64,000 nt of DNA from Rhizobium rhizogenes NBRC 13257 (GCF_000696095.1 NZ_BAYX01000012.1:1-64000), one strand, 5' to 3'; shown: positions 46,720-55,639, numbered from the stretch's first letter. Notes: a model not told the origin generated them from the letters alone. A program made the numbers and translations.

Positions 46720-47700
46720 TTAATATTCCAGTCTCGGATCGATAGTCATCGCGATAAGATCGACCAGGATGTTGATCACCACGAACATCACGGAAATGAA
46801 AATCGCGACGCCCTGTATGAGCGGAAAGTCGCGCTGTTGAACGGCATTGATCGTCAAGAGCCCCAAGCCTGGATAGTCAAAGATGAACTCGACCACCAAA
46901 ACGCCGCCCAGAAGCATGCCGAGCTGTACGCCGAGCAGGTTGATCAGCGGGACAGCCGAGTTGCCAAGCACATGCGAGAAGATGGTGCGTCCACGGCTGA
47001 GTCCTCTCACCGGGGCAAGCTGAATGAAGTCCTCGCGCAACACCTGCGCAACAGAAACGGTCAGCGTACGCAGGATGAACGGCGCAATCTCCACCGCCAG
47101 CACGATTGCCGGAAGAATGGTGTACTCGAAGCCCTTATAGCCGATCGCAGGCAGTACCCTGAGCTTCACCGACAGAAAAAGCGTCAGAACAATGCCAAGC
47201 CAGAAATTCGGCGTCGAGACGAAGATCGACCCCAATGCGAGGGCGAGCTTGTCAGGCCAGCGGCCCTGATACAGCCCGCCGGCGAGGCCGAGTGGAACAG
47301 CAACAAGCAAGGCGATGACCAATGCGACGGCAGCGAGCTGCAGGGTCATTGGCAATGTATCGAGAATAAGGTCGAGAACTTTCGCCCGCTCTTCCCGTGT
47401 CGGGTCGTTATAGGCCGAACCGGCCAGGCTTGCACCGCTCTTCGGCCTGACGAACGACGTGCCTAGATCACCGGTCGCCAAATGGCCAAGATAGGATACA
47501 AATTGCAGCGGTATGGCCCGATCAAGACCAAGTTCCTTTGCCTTCATCGCCACCACCGCATCGGGGGCCATGCCGCCCACGATAAGGCGCGCGGGGTCAC
47601 CCGGCACCACACGCAACAACGTGAAGATGATGAATATCACGAGAAGGATGATCAGGCTTCCCTGCAAAAGCCGTCTCAACAGGAATGATAGAAGAAACAT
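46720..47700 (-). CDS. Dipeptide-type ABC transporter permease (DppB-like)
   Basis: A 326-residue permease starting MFLLSFLLRRLLQGSLIILL. The DppB features are VVPGDPARLIVGGMAPD, the FVSYLGHLATGDLGTSFVRP segment and REDFIQLAPVRGLSRGRTIF (EAA loop). It is preceded by a strong hairpin that separates it from the binding-protein gene. Normal length; no defect seen. Confidence 0.93.
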   Translation of the reverse strand: MFLLSFLLRRLLQGSLIILLVIFIIFTLLRVVPGDPARLIVGGMAPDAVVAMKAKELGLDRAIPLQFVSYLGHLATGDLGTSFVRPKSGASLAGSAYNDPTREERAKVLDLILDTLPMTLQLAAVALVIALLVAVPLGLAGGLYQGRWPDKLALALGSIFVSTPNFWLGIVLTLFLSVKLRVLPAIGYKGFEYTILPAIVLAVEIAPFILRTLTVSVAQVLREDFIQLAPVRGLSRGRTIFSHVLGNSAVPLINLLGVQLGMLLGGVLVVEFIFDYPGLGLLTINAVQQRDFPLIQGVAIFISVMFVVINILVDLIAMTIDPRLEY

Positions 47701-47728
47701 GAACTTACCCTAGTCTATCGGGGCCAAG

Positions 47729-47753
47729 GCGGCCGCTGCGAGGCAGCGGCCGC
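47729..47753 (-). other. Stem-loop after the dppA-like gene
   Basis: Ten-base perfect arms (GCGGCCGCTG / CAGCGGCCGC) with a five-base loop, starting 10 bp after the binding-protein stop. No T-run. As with the hairpin at 32294-32320, it probably stabilises the upstream binding-protein mRNA. Confidence 0.65.
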
Positions 47754-47762
47754 AGCGCTGGA

Positions 47763-49328
47763 TCAGGCCAATGTCGCCTTATTGGCGTCCATCATACCAT
47801 TCGGATAGATGTACAGACCACTTAAGCCATCACGCATGCCGTGGATGAAGACTGACGTGAAGAGAGAGAACGAAGGCGTCTTGGTCGCCAGCAACGGCAT
47901 CAGCTCGGTCTGAATGACCGTCTTGCGCTCCTCGGGCTTCGAGGCGTTGCGCTCCTTATCGAGGGCAGCATCGATTTCCGGATCCTGGATGCCGCAGATG
48001 CGGTGCGTCGTCGAGTGGAAATGCGTGCGCAGCACGAGGTCCGGCTCCGGCGAACCGGTCGACCAGCCGCAGTCGATCATATGGCCAGGCCCGCCGCCGG
48101 GACGATCGTAGAGCGCGTCGCCCCAGGCCGCGACTTCCATGACGTTGAGTTTTACCGGGAAGCCTTGTTCCTGAAGCATGGCCGTGATGGCCTCGGCATA
48201 TTCCTTCGTCTTCGGGTAGAAGCCCACCGATGTGATATATTCGAGTTCGGGCAGTCCTTCGCCCTTCGGGAAACCGGCTTCCGCCAAAAGCTTCTGGCAC
48301 TGGTCCGGGTCGTACTTTGGATAGTTCGGGATATCGACATAGCCGAACTTGACCGGAGACACATAGCAGTTCGAGGCATGGCCAGAAACGCCGAGAATAT
48401 CGTCGATCACCGATCGGTCGATCGCGTGGCAGACGGCGCGACGCAGTCTCCAGTCGTTGAAGGGCGGCTTCGAGCAACGGAACCAGAGATACTTGTTTTC
48501 GACCGAGATCGCCTTGTGAAGCTGGAAGCCTCCGGTCTTTTCGATCGTTTCGACCTGTTCCGCTTCAAGGCGTTCGATAAGGTCGGCTTCGCCGTTCAAC
48601 AGTGCCAGTGTCCGGGTCGTCGCGTCGCCGACAAAGCTGAAATTGATGCCGGGAATCGTCGGCTTGCCGAGGTAGAAATTGTCGAAGGCCTCGAGGACGG
48701 TCGTGTTGCCGTCCTGTTTGACGAACTTGAATCCACCGGTGCCGTTCGGTCTGGCAGATAGCGTCTTGGGGTCGGCAACGTCCTTTGCCGACATGATCGG
48801 CAGAAACGAAGAAAGGAACCAGAAAAGGCTTGCGGGGTAGCCGGCCTTGTCGGTTTTGACCCGCGCGACGTAATCGCTGACGACTTCGACTTCACATGGA
48901 CCGGGATACCAAGCAGCCGGCCGGTCCGGGCGACTGGCATATTCGAACGTCGCCTTGACGTCTTCGGCGCTGAACGGCTTGCCGTCGTGGAAGGTGACGC
49001 CTTCGCGCAGCTTGAATTCGAGCGTGTGCTCGTCGACCAGCTTCATCTCGGTCGCCAGTTCCATGACGAGTTCGTCAGGTTTTTCCGGCGTCATCGGTGC
49101 GCGGGTCAGATAGCCGAACACAAAGCTTTCAAGGTTGATCTGCGCCAGCGTCGTGTGAGACGAGGGGTCCCAGTTGCCGGTCAGAGTTTCGGCCGAGAGA
49201 AATTTAAGAACCTTGTTTTCCGCGGCATTGGCCGGATTGACCAGGAACTTGGTATTGAGAACAGGCATGCCGAGCGCGATGCCCGCAAGCGCCGAACTCT
49301 TTAAGAGCGATCTTCTATTGAACTCCAT
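47763..49328 (-). CDS. Dipeptide-type ABC transporter substrate-binding protein (Tat-exported)
   Basis: A 521-residue binding protein of SBP family 5. The N-terminus MEFNRRSLLKSSALAGIALG has a twin-arginine motif (NRRSLLK) and an AANA-type cleavage region, so it is folded before export. LREGVTFHDGKPFSAEDVKA and FRCSKPPFNDWRLRRAVCHA are family marks. The start at 49328 lies inside the end of the amidase gene (28-bp overlap). The cargo is expected to be an amide or peptide-like molecule, given the amidase and hydrolase in the same operon. Confidence 0.93.
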   Translation of the reverse strand: MEFNRRSLLKSSALAGIALGMPVLNTKFLVNPANAAENKVLKFLSAETLTGNWDPSSHTTLAQINLESFVFGYLTRAPMTPEKPDELVMELATEMKLVDEHTLEFKLREGVTFHDGKPFSAEDVKATFEYASRPDRPAAWYPGPCEVEVVSDYVARVKTDKAGYPASLFWFLSSFLPIMSAKDVADPKTLSARPNGTGGFKFVKQDGNTTVLEAFDNFYLGKPTIPGINFSFVGDATTRTLALLNGEADLIERLEAEQVETIEKTGGFQLHKAISVENKYLWFRCSKPPFNDWRLRRAVCHAIDRSVIDDILGVSGHASNCYVSPVKFGYVDIPNYPKYDPDQCQKLLAEAGFPKGEGLPELEYITSVGFYPKTKEYAEAITAMLQEQGFPVKLNVMEVAAWGDALYDRPGGGPGHMIDCGWSTGSPEPDLVLRTHFHSTTHRICGIQDPEIDAALDKERNASKPEERKTVIQTELMPLLATKTPSFSLFTSVFIHGMRDGLSGLYIYPNGMMDANKATLA

Positions 49329-50770
49329 GACGACATCTCCACAGTTGATTTGCTGGGCGTTCCCCACCCCATCTTGTCGCCAGCAACGACAAGCGGAGGA
49401 TTGTTGTTTTTGAAAATATGGTCTTCGGCCTGCTGGCAAAACGCCATGACAAGCGCATCGGCATGACGGCGGCCGACGACCTGCAGGCCAACGGGCAGTC
49501 CGTTGACGGTCAGGCCGCAAGGCAGCGAGGCTGCCGGGTTGCCTGAAAGATTGAAGGGATATGTAAAGGGCGTCCAGCCCGTCCAAGCGAGGACTTTCGA
49601 GGGCGACTGGAATCCTTCGGGCGCCTCCCGGTCAGCCGAAAACGGCTCGACCGGGATGGTTGGCAAGAGGAGCAGGTCAATGTCTTCGAAGAGTGCGTGC
49701 ACGTGACCAGCAAATTCCGCGCGCGCTTTCGCGGCCGAGAGATAATCATTGAGATTGTAGCCCGCCGAAGCTTCGACAAGGGCGCGGAAACCGCTGCCGA
49801 AATCGGACAGGTCGGACTGGGAGCCATAGGCGACGCCCCGGCCGGCAACCCAGAGAGTTTCAAAGATACGGATCGGGTCTTCCCAGTCCGGGGAAACCGA
49901 ACGAACTTCGATCGTGAGTGCCTGCGTGAGCGCATCGACTGCTTCGCGCACGACCCGATCGATTTCCGGCGCGACTTCGAACCCAAAGAGGCTTGGAGCA
50001 AAACCAATCCGCAGCGACTTTGTCGATCGCGTTTCGGTGTAATCGGCTTCGTCGTCCGGCAGCGCCTGATGATCTCGCGGATCGGGCCCCTTGGCGATAT
50101 TGAACAAGAAAGCGCTATCCTTTGCCGAGACGCTCATCGGGCCGGCGTGGGACAACATCTCCGTTGCGCTCCAGGGCCAGGCCGGAACGCGCCCCAACGA
50201 GCCCTTCATGGCGAACACACCGCAGAATGCCGCCGGGATGCGCACGGAACCACCACCGTCGGACCCCAATGTGAAGGGAACCATCCGAGCCGCGAGCGCA
50301 GCACCCGAACCGGAGCTCGAACCACCACTGGTGAGCTTAGGGTCCCAGGGATTGCGTGTCGGACCATAGAATTCGGAAAAGCCGGAACCGGACCACCCCA
50401 TTTCGGTGGTCGTCGTCTTCCCGATGATAATAGATCCGGCGTCAATCATCCGCTGGACGATCGGCGCCGTCGCCTTGGGAGCGAAATCCTTGTAGGCACG
50501 AGATCCGCGCTGGCAGAGCTGCCCTTCGACGAAGAAGAGATCTTTGACGCCCATCGGGATACCGTGGAGAGGACCACGGAACCGACCTTCGGCCGCTTCA
50601 CGATCGCAGGCTCGCGCCTCGTCAAGAGCCTGTTCTTCAAACACCTGACTGAAAGCATTGACGATGGGGTTCAGCCGCGCGATGCGCGCCAGGCATTCCT
50701 TAACGAGCGCTTCGGACGTGAGCTTGCCGGAAGCAATTGCTGAGCTGAGCGAAAGAACTGAAAAATCCAC
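49301..50770 (-). CDS. Amidase (amidase-signature family)
   Basis: A 489-residue Ser-cisSer-Lys amidase. The signature is full: GIPMGVKDLFFVEGQLCQRGS (Lys), KLTSGGSSSGSGAALAARMV (Ser/Gly loop), FTLGSDGGGSVRIPAAFCGV (nucleophilic Ser). The GTG start at 50770 has AAGGAG ten bases upstream; an upstream ATG at 50815 lacks one. First gene of the minus-strand operon that continues to the IMPase. It would cut an amide in the imported compound, giving a carboxylate and an amine. Similar amidases act on opine-like or fatty amides. Substrate not known. Confidence 0.9.
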   Translation of the reverse strand: MDFSVLSLSSAIASGKLTSEALVKECLARIARLNPIVNAFSQVFEEQALDEARACDREAAEGRFRGPLHGIPMGVKDLFFVEGQLCQRGSRAYKDFAPKATAPIVQRMIDAGSIIIGKTTTTEMGWSGSGFSEFYGPTRNPWDPKLTSGGSSSGSGAALAARMVPFTLGSDGGGSVRIPAAFCGVFAMKGSLGRVPAWPWSATEMLSHAGPMSVSAKDSAFLFNIAKGPDPRDHQALPDDEADYTETRSTKSLRIGFAPSLFGFEVAPEIDRVVREAVDALTQALTIEVRSVSPDWEDPIRIFETLWVAGRGVAYGSQSDLSDFGSGFRALVEASAGYNLNDYLSAAKARAEFAGHVHALFEDIDLLLLPTIPVEPFSADREAPEGFQSPSKVLAWTGWTPFTYPFNLSGNPAASLPCGLTVNGLPVGLQVVGRRHADALVMAFCQQAEDHIFKNNNPPLVVAGDKMGWGTPSKSTVEMSSWSSIEDRS

Positions 50771-51130
50771 GATTGCGATCTCCTTGGAATGTGGATTTAT
50801 GTGGACTTGTTGCATTTGTCAACACGATCGATGAGTGCTTTCGAATTTTTGCGGCCGGAAAAATCGTCACGTGGGTCATCCCAGCACACAGCAGGAGCAT
50901 CGGCATAAGAAATCGAATTGGGCACGCACCGCGCAGGATTGCCTCACAAAAAGGCATAGTTTGCAGGCATTTTGCCTAGGGTTTCGGCAGCCTTCCGAAA
51001 ACGGTGAGCGAAGGAGAGGCGTGGCGGAGATGAACCATCGCCCCGTAAAGAAGGCTATATCAAGCTATGTGGAGATCATGTTGCTTTTATTGTTTTCGTT
51101 GATATGGTGTGGATATCAACGGAGACTAAA
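50771..51130. promoter_or_regulatory. Divergent promoter region of amidase and FGase operons
   Basis: This 360-bp gap separates the minus-strand amidase operon from the plus-strand FGase-EutBC operon. At 50845-50864 is a 20-bp palindrome (left half ATTTTTGCGG, right half CCGGAAAAAT; 9 of 10 pairs), 75 bp before the amidase start, a good operator candidate. TTTTCGTTGATATGG near 51098 resembles a DeoR-type site near 38290. The binding regulators are not proven. Confidence 0.5.
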
Positions 51131-51958
51131 ATGGGTAAATTCTCGTTGCTCGGCGCTGGTGACTCTGCAATCGCGATCGAAAACAAGGCCGCGCTCGGCG
51201 ACATTGTGGTCGTTTGTGAGCATGCTTCGCGTTTGATCCCGCGAGCACTCGGCGACCTCGGTCTTGATACGTCGGCACTTTCAAGTCACATCGCCTGGGA
51301 TCCCGGTGCACTGAAAGTCGCGGGATATCTTTCGACATCTCTCGATGCGGTTCTCTGCTACCAGCGCTATTCGCGACTCGTTTACGACTGCAATCGCCCG
51401 CCGGAGGCCGCGTCTGCAATCGTCGGAAAGAGCGAGATCTATGACGTTCCGGGAAATCAAAACATCTCGGAAGCAGATCGTCAGGCGCGGATCAGGGAAA
51501 TCTATCTGCCCTTTCGCGACGGCCTCTCTGAAATTCTGAGCGCACGCAAAACTGAGGGGCGCGCGACCATCCTTGTGACCATCCATAGTTTTACCCCGAT
51601 CTATTTCGGCAGGCGGCGCGAAGTCGAGATCGGAGTATTGCATGACAGCGACTCCAGGCTCGCGGATGCGATCCTCGCGGAAGCCGAAGGAACCGATCAA
51701 AACTATGTCGTCATGAGGAACCAACCATACGGTCCGGCGGATGGGGTCACGCACACACTTATCGAGCAGGGCATCGCAAACGGCATACCGAACGTCATGA
51801 TAGAGGTTCGAAACGACCTTTTGGCGCGCGCGGATGGACAAGCAGCCGTTGCGGCGTATCTCGCCACCCTCATCCAAAGGGGCGTATCGGAAATACAGCG
51901 CGGAAAATTGCCCGCCGCACCCACGTCAATCGACACGCCTGCCGGCCCGCAGTCGTGA
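51131..51958 (+). CDS. N-formylglutamate-amidohydrolase-family protein
   Basis: A 275-residue protein with the FGase family marks: VVVCEHASRLIPRALGDLGL, SHIAWDPGALKVAGYLS, YSRLVYDCNRPPEA and TIHSFTPIYFG, then IEVRNDLLARADGQAAVAAYL. Family members remove the N-formyl or related acyl group from amino compounds, most often in histidine breakdown; there are no hut genes here. The start at 51131 (GGAGA eight bases before) is chosen over 51104. It lies upstream of EutBC, so it might free an amino alcohol from an N-acyl form. This is inference. Confidence 0.85.
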   Translation: MGKFSLLGAGDSAIAIENKAALGDIVVVCEHASRLIPRALGDLGLDTSALSSHIAWDPGALKVAGYLSTSLDAVLCYQRYSRLVYDCNRPPEAASAIVGKSEIYDVPGNQNISEADRQARIREIYLPFRDGLSEILSARKTEGRATILVTIHSFTPIYFGRRREVEIGVLHDSDSRLADAILAEAEGTDQNYVVMRNQPYGPADGVTHTLIEQGIANGIPNVMIEVRNDLLARADGQAAVAAYLATLIQRGVSEIQRGKLPAAPTSIDTPAGPQS

Positions 51959-52097
51959 TGTTGCAAGGTCACCGTCGTAACGCCTGGCACGGTTCTTGCG
52001 TAGCTGCCTTCGAAACCGACCGCGCGAGCCTGCCACCAACTCTCAGGGTGGCCGCGTTCCAACCCCAAACTTTGGCCTGAAGCATGGCCACGAGCGG

Positions 52098-53495
52098 ATG
52101 ACAATGTATTCGATCATTTTAGGGCGCGAGCGCCATGTCTTCGAGGATTTGAAATCCGTCATGGCCTGTGCCTCGCCGCCAAAGTCGGGCGATGTGCTCG
52201 CGGGCATAGGGGCGTCAAGCAATGAGCGGCGGGTGGCTGCCCGCTGTGTGCTCGCCGACATGCCGCTCAAAACTTTCTTGCAGGATCTGTTGATCCCGTA
52301 TGAGACCGACGAGGTCAGCCGGCTGATCATCGATCGCCATGACCGGGCAGCATTCGCGCCGGTTTCGCATATGACGGTCGGCGAGTTTCGCAATTGGCTT
52401 CTTTCCTACGACGCGACGACTGAAAGGCTGGCGGCGCTCGCGTCGGGCCTCACGCCGGAAATGGTCGCCGCCGTCTCCAAGATCATGCGCAATCACGATC
52501 TGATTATTGTTGCCGGCAAATGCAGCGTGGTCACCGCTTTCCGCTCCACCATCGGCCTGCCGGGAAGGCTGTCGAGCCGCCTTCAGCCCAATCATCCGAC
52601 CGACGATCCGGAAGGTGTGGCCGGTTCGACGCTCGACGGGCTGCTCTACGGTATCGGCGATGCTGTGATCGGCATCAATCCGGCCACCGACAATCTCGAT
52701 GCCTGCACCAGGTTGATGGTCCTGTTCGACCGGCTGCGCGAACGGTTCGAGATTCCCACTCAATCCTGCGTATTGACCCATGTTACTACCTCCATCAAGG
52801 CAATCGAGGCCGGAGCACCGCTCGACCTGGTCTTCCAGTCAATTGCCGGCACCGAGGCTGCCAACAAAGGTTTCGGCGTCGATCTTGCCGTTCTCAGGGA
52901 AGGCAATGAAGCCGCGATGTCAATGAAGCGCGGCACCGTCGGAACCAATGTCATGTACCTCGAGACCGGGCAGGGCAGCGCTCTTTCGGCGAACGCCCAT
53001 CATGGCGTGGACGAGCAGACGGTCGAGGCGCGGGCTTATGCCGTGGCGCGGGAATTCAGCCCGCTGCTCGTCAACACCGTGGTCGGTTTCATTGGTCCTG
53101 AATACCTGTTCGATGCCAAGCAGATCATTCGTGCCGGGTTAGAGGATCATTTCTGCGGAAAACTGCTCGGCGTACCGATGGGGGTCGATGTTTGCTATAC
53201 CAACCATGCAGAGGCAGACCAGGACGACATGGACAATCTTATGGTGCTGCTGACCGTCGCAGGTGTCAGCTTCCTGATTGCTGTCCCCGGCGCTGATGAC
53301 GTCATGCTCAACTACCAGAGCCTTTCCTACCACGATATTCTTGGGCTCAGGCATCAGTTCAATCGTCCGCCCGCTCCGGAATTCGAAGCATGGCTTCATC
53401 GCATGGGCATGCTTGATCATTCGGGCCGTCTGGCGCCTGCCAGCGCCTCGGGCCAATTCTCTCACAATCTCTTGAGCTACGGGGTGTCCGCATGA
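52098..53495 (+). CDS. eutB: Ethanolamine ammonia-lyase large subunit
   Basis: EutB is the catalytic subunit of the adenosylcobalamin enzyme that converts ethanolamine to acetaldehyde and ammonia. The 465-residue protein follows the family: SGDVLAGIGASSNERRVAAR, GLPGRLSSRLQPNHPTDDPE, VGDAVIGINPATDN-like segment, TQSCVLTHVTTSIKAIEAGA, LETGQGSALSANAHHG and GVDVCYTNHAEADQDDMDN. The start at 52098 (MTMYSIIL) is favoured on homology. It overlaps eutC by an ATGA junction. No EutA reactivase, aldehyde dehydrogenase or microcompartment gene is in the window. Confidence 0.95.
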   Translation: MTMYSIILGRERHVFEDLKSVMACASPPKSGDVLAGIGASSNERRVAARCVLADMPLKTFLQDLLIPYETDEVSRLIIDRHDRAAFAPVSHMTVGEFRNWLLSYDATTERLAALASGLTPEMVAAVSKIMRNHDLIIVAGKCSVVTAFRSTIGLPGRLSSRLQPNHPTDDPEGVAGSTLDGLLYGIGDAVIGINPATDNLDACTRLMVLFDRLRERFEIPTQSCVLTHVTTSIKAIEAGAPLDLVFQSIAGTEAANKGFGVDLAVLREGNEAAMSMKRGTVGTNVMYLETGQGSALSANAHHGVDEQTVEARAYAVAREFSPLLVNTVVGFIGPEYLFDAKQIIRAGLEDHFCGKLLGVPMGVDVCYTNHAEADQDDMDNLMVLLTVAGVSFLIAVPGADDVMLNYQSLSYHDILGLRHQFNRPPAPEFEAWLHRMGMLDHSGRLAPASASGQFSHNLLSYGVSA

Positions 53496-54235
53496 GTTGG
53501 GGCCGAGACCCGTTTGAGCGTTTCCGCAATTCTACACGTGCCCGGATTGGACTTGGAAGGGCGGGCGACGCATTGCCCACAGCGGCAATTTTAGATTTTC
53601 AGCTTGCTCATGCCAGGGCGCGGGACGCCGTCCATGGCCGAGTCGATTTCGTTGCTCTCGCCAAGGAACTTGCGCCAGTTCCGACGATCCGTATCAGGTC
53701 GTGTGCGGCGGACCGGACCGTCTATCTAGCGCGCCCGGACCTCGGTCGTCAGCCGCTTGCTGCCGATCTTCCGGTGTCGGGGGAACGCCACGATATCGCG
53801 TTCGTTATCGCGGACGGGCTGTCGGCATCGGCGGTTGAGCGCCATGCGGTCCCGCTCTTCAAAGCGTGTATTAAGCGTCTTGGGGGATTCAGTATCGCCC
53901 CGGTGATATTGGGCGAACAGGCGCGGGTGGCATTCGGCGATGAGGCTGCGGCGGCGTTCGGTGCTGAGGTGGCGATCGTGCTAATCGGCGAGCGGCCGGG
54001 GCTAAGCGTGCCCGACAGTCTGGGTGTTTATATTACGTTCCAACCGCAGTCGGGACGACGCGACAGCGAACGCAACTGCATTTCGAATATTCACGCCGAC
54101 GGGCTCAGCTATGAGGTTGCGGCCGACAAGATCGTTTGGATCGTTCGAGAAGCGCTGCGCTTGCAACTGACCGGTGTTGACCTCAAGGAAAACGCCGAAG
54201 GCACGGCAAGTACGCTGACGCACGGGGATGCATAG
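53492..54235 (+). CDS. eutC: Ethanolamine ammonia-lyase small subunit
   Basis: EutC forms the cobalamin-binding partner of EutB. Seen: LARPDLGRQPLAADLPVSGE, HDIAFVIADGLSASAVERHA, EVAIVLIGERPGLSVPDSLG, and SERNCISNIHADGLSYEVAA near the end. At 247 residues it is shorter than the 295 of E. coli, as in other proteobacteria lacking the N-terminal extension. It overlaps eutB by four bases and ends at 54235, one base before the minus-strand HTH remnant. Confidence 0.95.
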   Translation: MSWGRDPFERFRNSTRARIGLGRAGDALPTAAILDFQLAHARARDAVHGRVDFVALAKELAPVPTIRIRSCAADRTVYLARPDLGRQPLAADLPVSGERHDIAFVIADGLSASAVERHAVPLFKACIKRLGGFSIAPVILGEQARVAFGDEAAAAFGAEVAIVLIGERPGLSVPDSLGVYITFQPQSGRRDSERNCISNIHADGLSYEVAADKIVWIVREALRLQLTGVDLKENAEGTASTLTHGDA

Positions 54236-54379
54236 TCAATAGGGCTCGGGAAGGTTGGCCTTATAAAGCGCTTCCTTGATGGACTTTGTTCCAAGCGAGA
54301 GCACTGCACGTCGCAAATGGTCCTCGATCTCCGCTACGCTCTTTCCTTCGAGCAATGCGGTCTCCCCGAGGGTCTTGCC
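54236..54379 (-). pseudogene. Remnant of small LuxR-like HTH gene (copy B)
   Basis: Reading from 54379 down to the TGA at 54236, the minus strand encodes GKTLGETALLEGKSVAEIED then HLRRAVLSLGTKSIKEALYK and ANLPEPY. This matches the C-terminal two-thirds of the small HTH proteins at 16907-17107 and 60000-60200. The expected LSPIEKTCLRWVS start is replaced by unrelated codons, so no intact gene remains. It borders the left side of the cytokinin island, mirroring copy C on the right. Confidence 0.65.
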
Positions 54380-54500
54380 CCTACCTGCATTGTTTATGAC
54401 CACATTCAGGGTCGGGTATGCGCGCCGTCCAGCACATGGTCGTTGTTTAGCGGCGGCACACCCTGCAAGTTGATCACCCGCAGGGTCGGTTGGGGAATCG

Positions 54501-54514
54501 ATGTCAATTGAAAC
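54501..54514 (+). promoter_or_regulatory. vir-box-like VirG site before ipt
   Basis: ATGTCAATTGAAAC fits the vir-box core TNCAATTGAAAY, the binding site of VirG in Agrobacterium vir promoters. A TATATT element lies at 54558-54563, so the box would sit near -55 to -70 of a start site around 54570, as in vir promoters. The tzs gene of nopaline Ti plasmids is known to be VirA/VirG-controlled. The ipt start is 290 bp downstream, so a long leader is expected. Role inferred. Confidence 0.65.
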
Positions 54515-54804
54515 GAAACTTCTAGTACAAGCATTGGGATTCTGGCATTACAATCAGTATATTTACATTATTAATGTATATTTAATGTTTTCATCCGTAT
54601 TGCGAACACCAGTCTCCGTTGCTAAGGTTGCACCCGGAACAAATACTATCATTATTTCTGAATTCGAGACTTCGAATTCGGACATTTGTTCTTTTTATAC
54701 TGTGCGCGGCGCATACTTTTCAATACCCGATCAAGCGGCACGGTTATCAGATCGTGCCGCGTCACGCCCGATGGCACCAGTTACCAAAAAAGAGCGAGAT
54801 GCGA

Positions 54805-55563
54805 ATGCTAATCTATCTTATTTATGGACCCACCTGCAGCGGAAAAACAGACTTGGCAATCCAAATTGCACGAGAGACCGGATGGCCGGTTATCGCGCTG
54901 GATCGAATACAATGCTGCCCTCAAATCGCCACCGGCAGCGGGCGTCCTTTAGAGTCGGAGCTGCAATCCACCCAGCGAATCTACCTAGATTCGCGCCCAC
55001 TCACCGAAGGCGTGATGGAAGCAGAGGCCGCTCATCTCCAGCTCATATCGGAAATAGAGGATCGCAAATCTTCCCCTGGCCTCATCCTCGAAGGCGGTTC
55101 GATTTCTCTTCTGAACTGCATGGCCAAGGACTCCTATTGGAATGCCGGTTTCAGGTGGCACGTAAGGCGCCTGCGTCTTGCGGCTCCGGATGTTTTCCTG
55201 CCGCGGGCAAGACTTCGAGTTACGGAAATGTTTGCCATCAAGGACGAGCGCCCATCCCTGCTGGAGGAGTTGGCGGATCTCTGGAACCAGGAAGTTCTCC
55301 GGCCAGTATTGGAGGACATCGACGGATATCGCTGCGCGATACAGTTCGCCAGGGAAAATAACATCGAAATCAGCGAGTTGTTACATCTCGATCCGATGCG
55401 GCGGGAGGCGCTGATAGCGGCCATTGCCGAGGAATATCTTGAACACGCGCGGTGGCAAGAGCGCGACTTCCCTGACTGGCAAGAAGGCGGGAATGTTGGC
55501 CTCACTCCTCTCTCGGCTCCACATGATACCGGGAGCCCACCGGACCTTAGATCGTTGGGCTAG
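54805..55563 (+). CDS. tzs: Adenylate isopentenyltransferase (Tzs/Ipt type)
   Basis: Transfers an isopentenyl group from DMAPP (or the hydroxylated HMBDP) to the N6 of AMP, the first step of cytokinin synthesis. The protein from MLIYLIYGPTCSGKT is close to Tzs from memory: P-loop GPTCSGKT at residues 8-15, VIALDRIQCCPQIATGSGRP, RIYLDSRPLTEGVM, LILEGGSISLLNCMAKDSYW and PSLLEELADLWNQEVLRPVL, DIDGYRCAIQFAREN. The 252 residues are slightly longer than Tzs at the C-terminus. I chose ATG 54805 (AGAG ten bases before, Tzs-like N-terminus); 54799 is possible. First gene of the plus-strand ipt-rSAM-idi-log set, behind a vir-box-like site. Confidence 0.93.
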   Translation: MLIYLIYGPTCSGKTDLAIQIARETGWPVIALDRIQCCPQIATGSGRPLESELQSTQRIYLDSRPLTEGVMEAEAAHLQLISEIEDRKSSPGLILEGGSISLLNCMAKDSYWNAGFRWHVRRLRLAAPDVFLPRARLRVTEMFAIKDERPSLLEELADLWNQEVLRPVLEDIDGYRCAIQFARENNIEISELLHLDPMRREALIAAIAEEYLEHARWQERDFPDWQEGGNVGLTPLSAPHDTGSPPDLRSLG

Positions 55564-55639
55564 GTCTACTCATGAGATTCAGCAAAAGCTTACTTTCGAG
55601 CTACGCGTCAATCTGAAACTTTGCCAACCGTGAGGTAAA

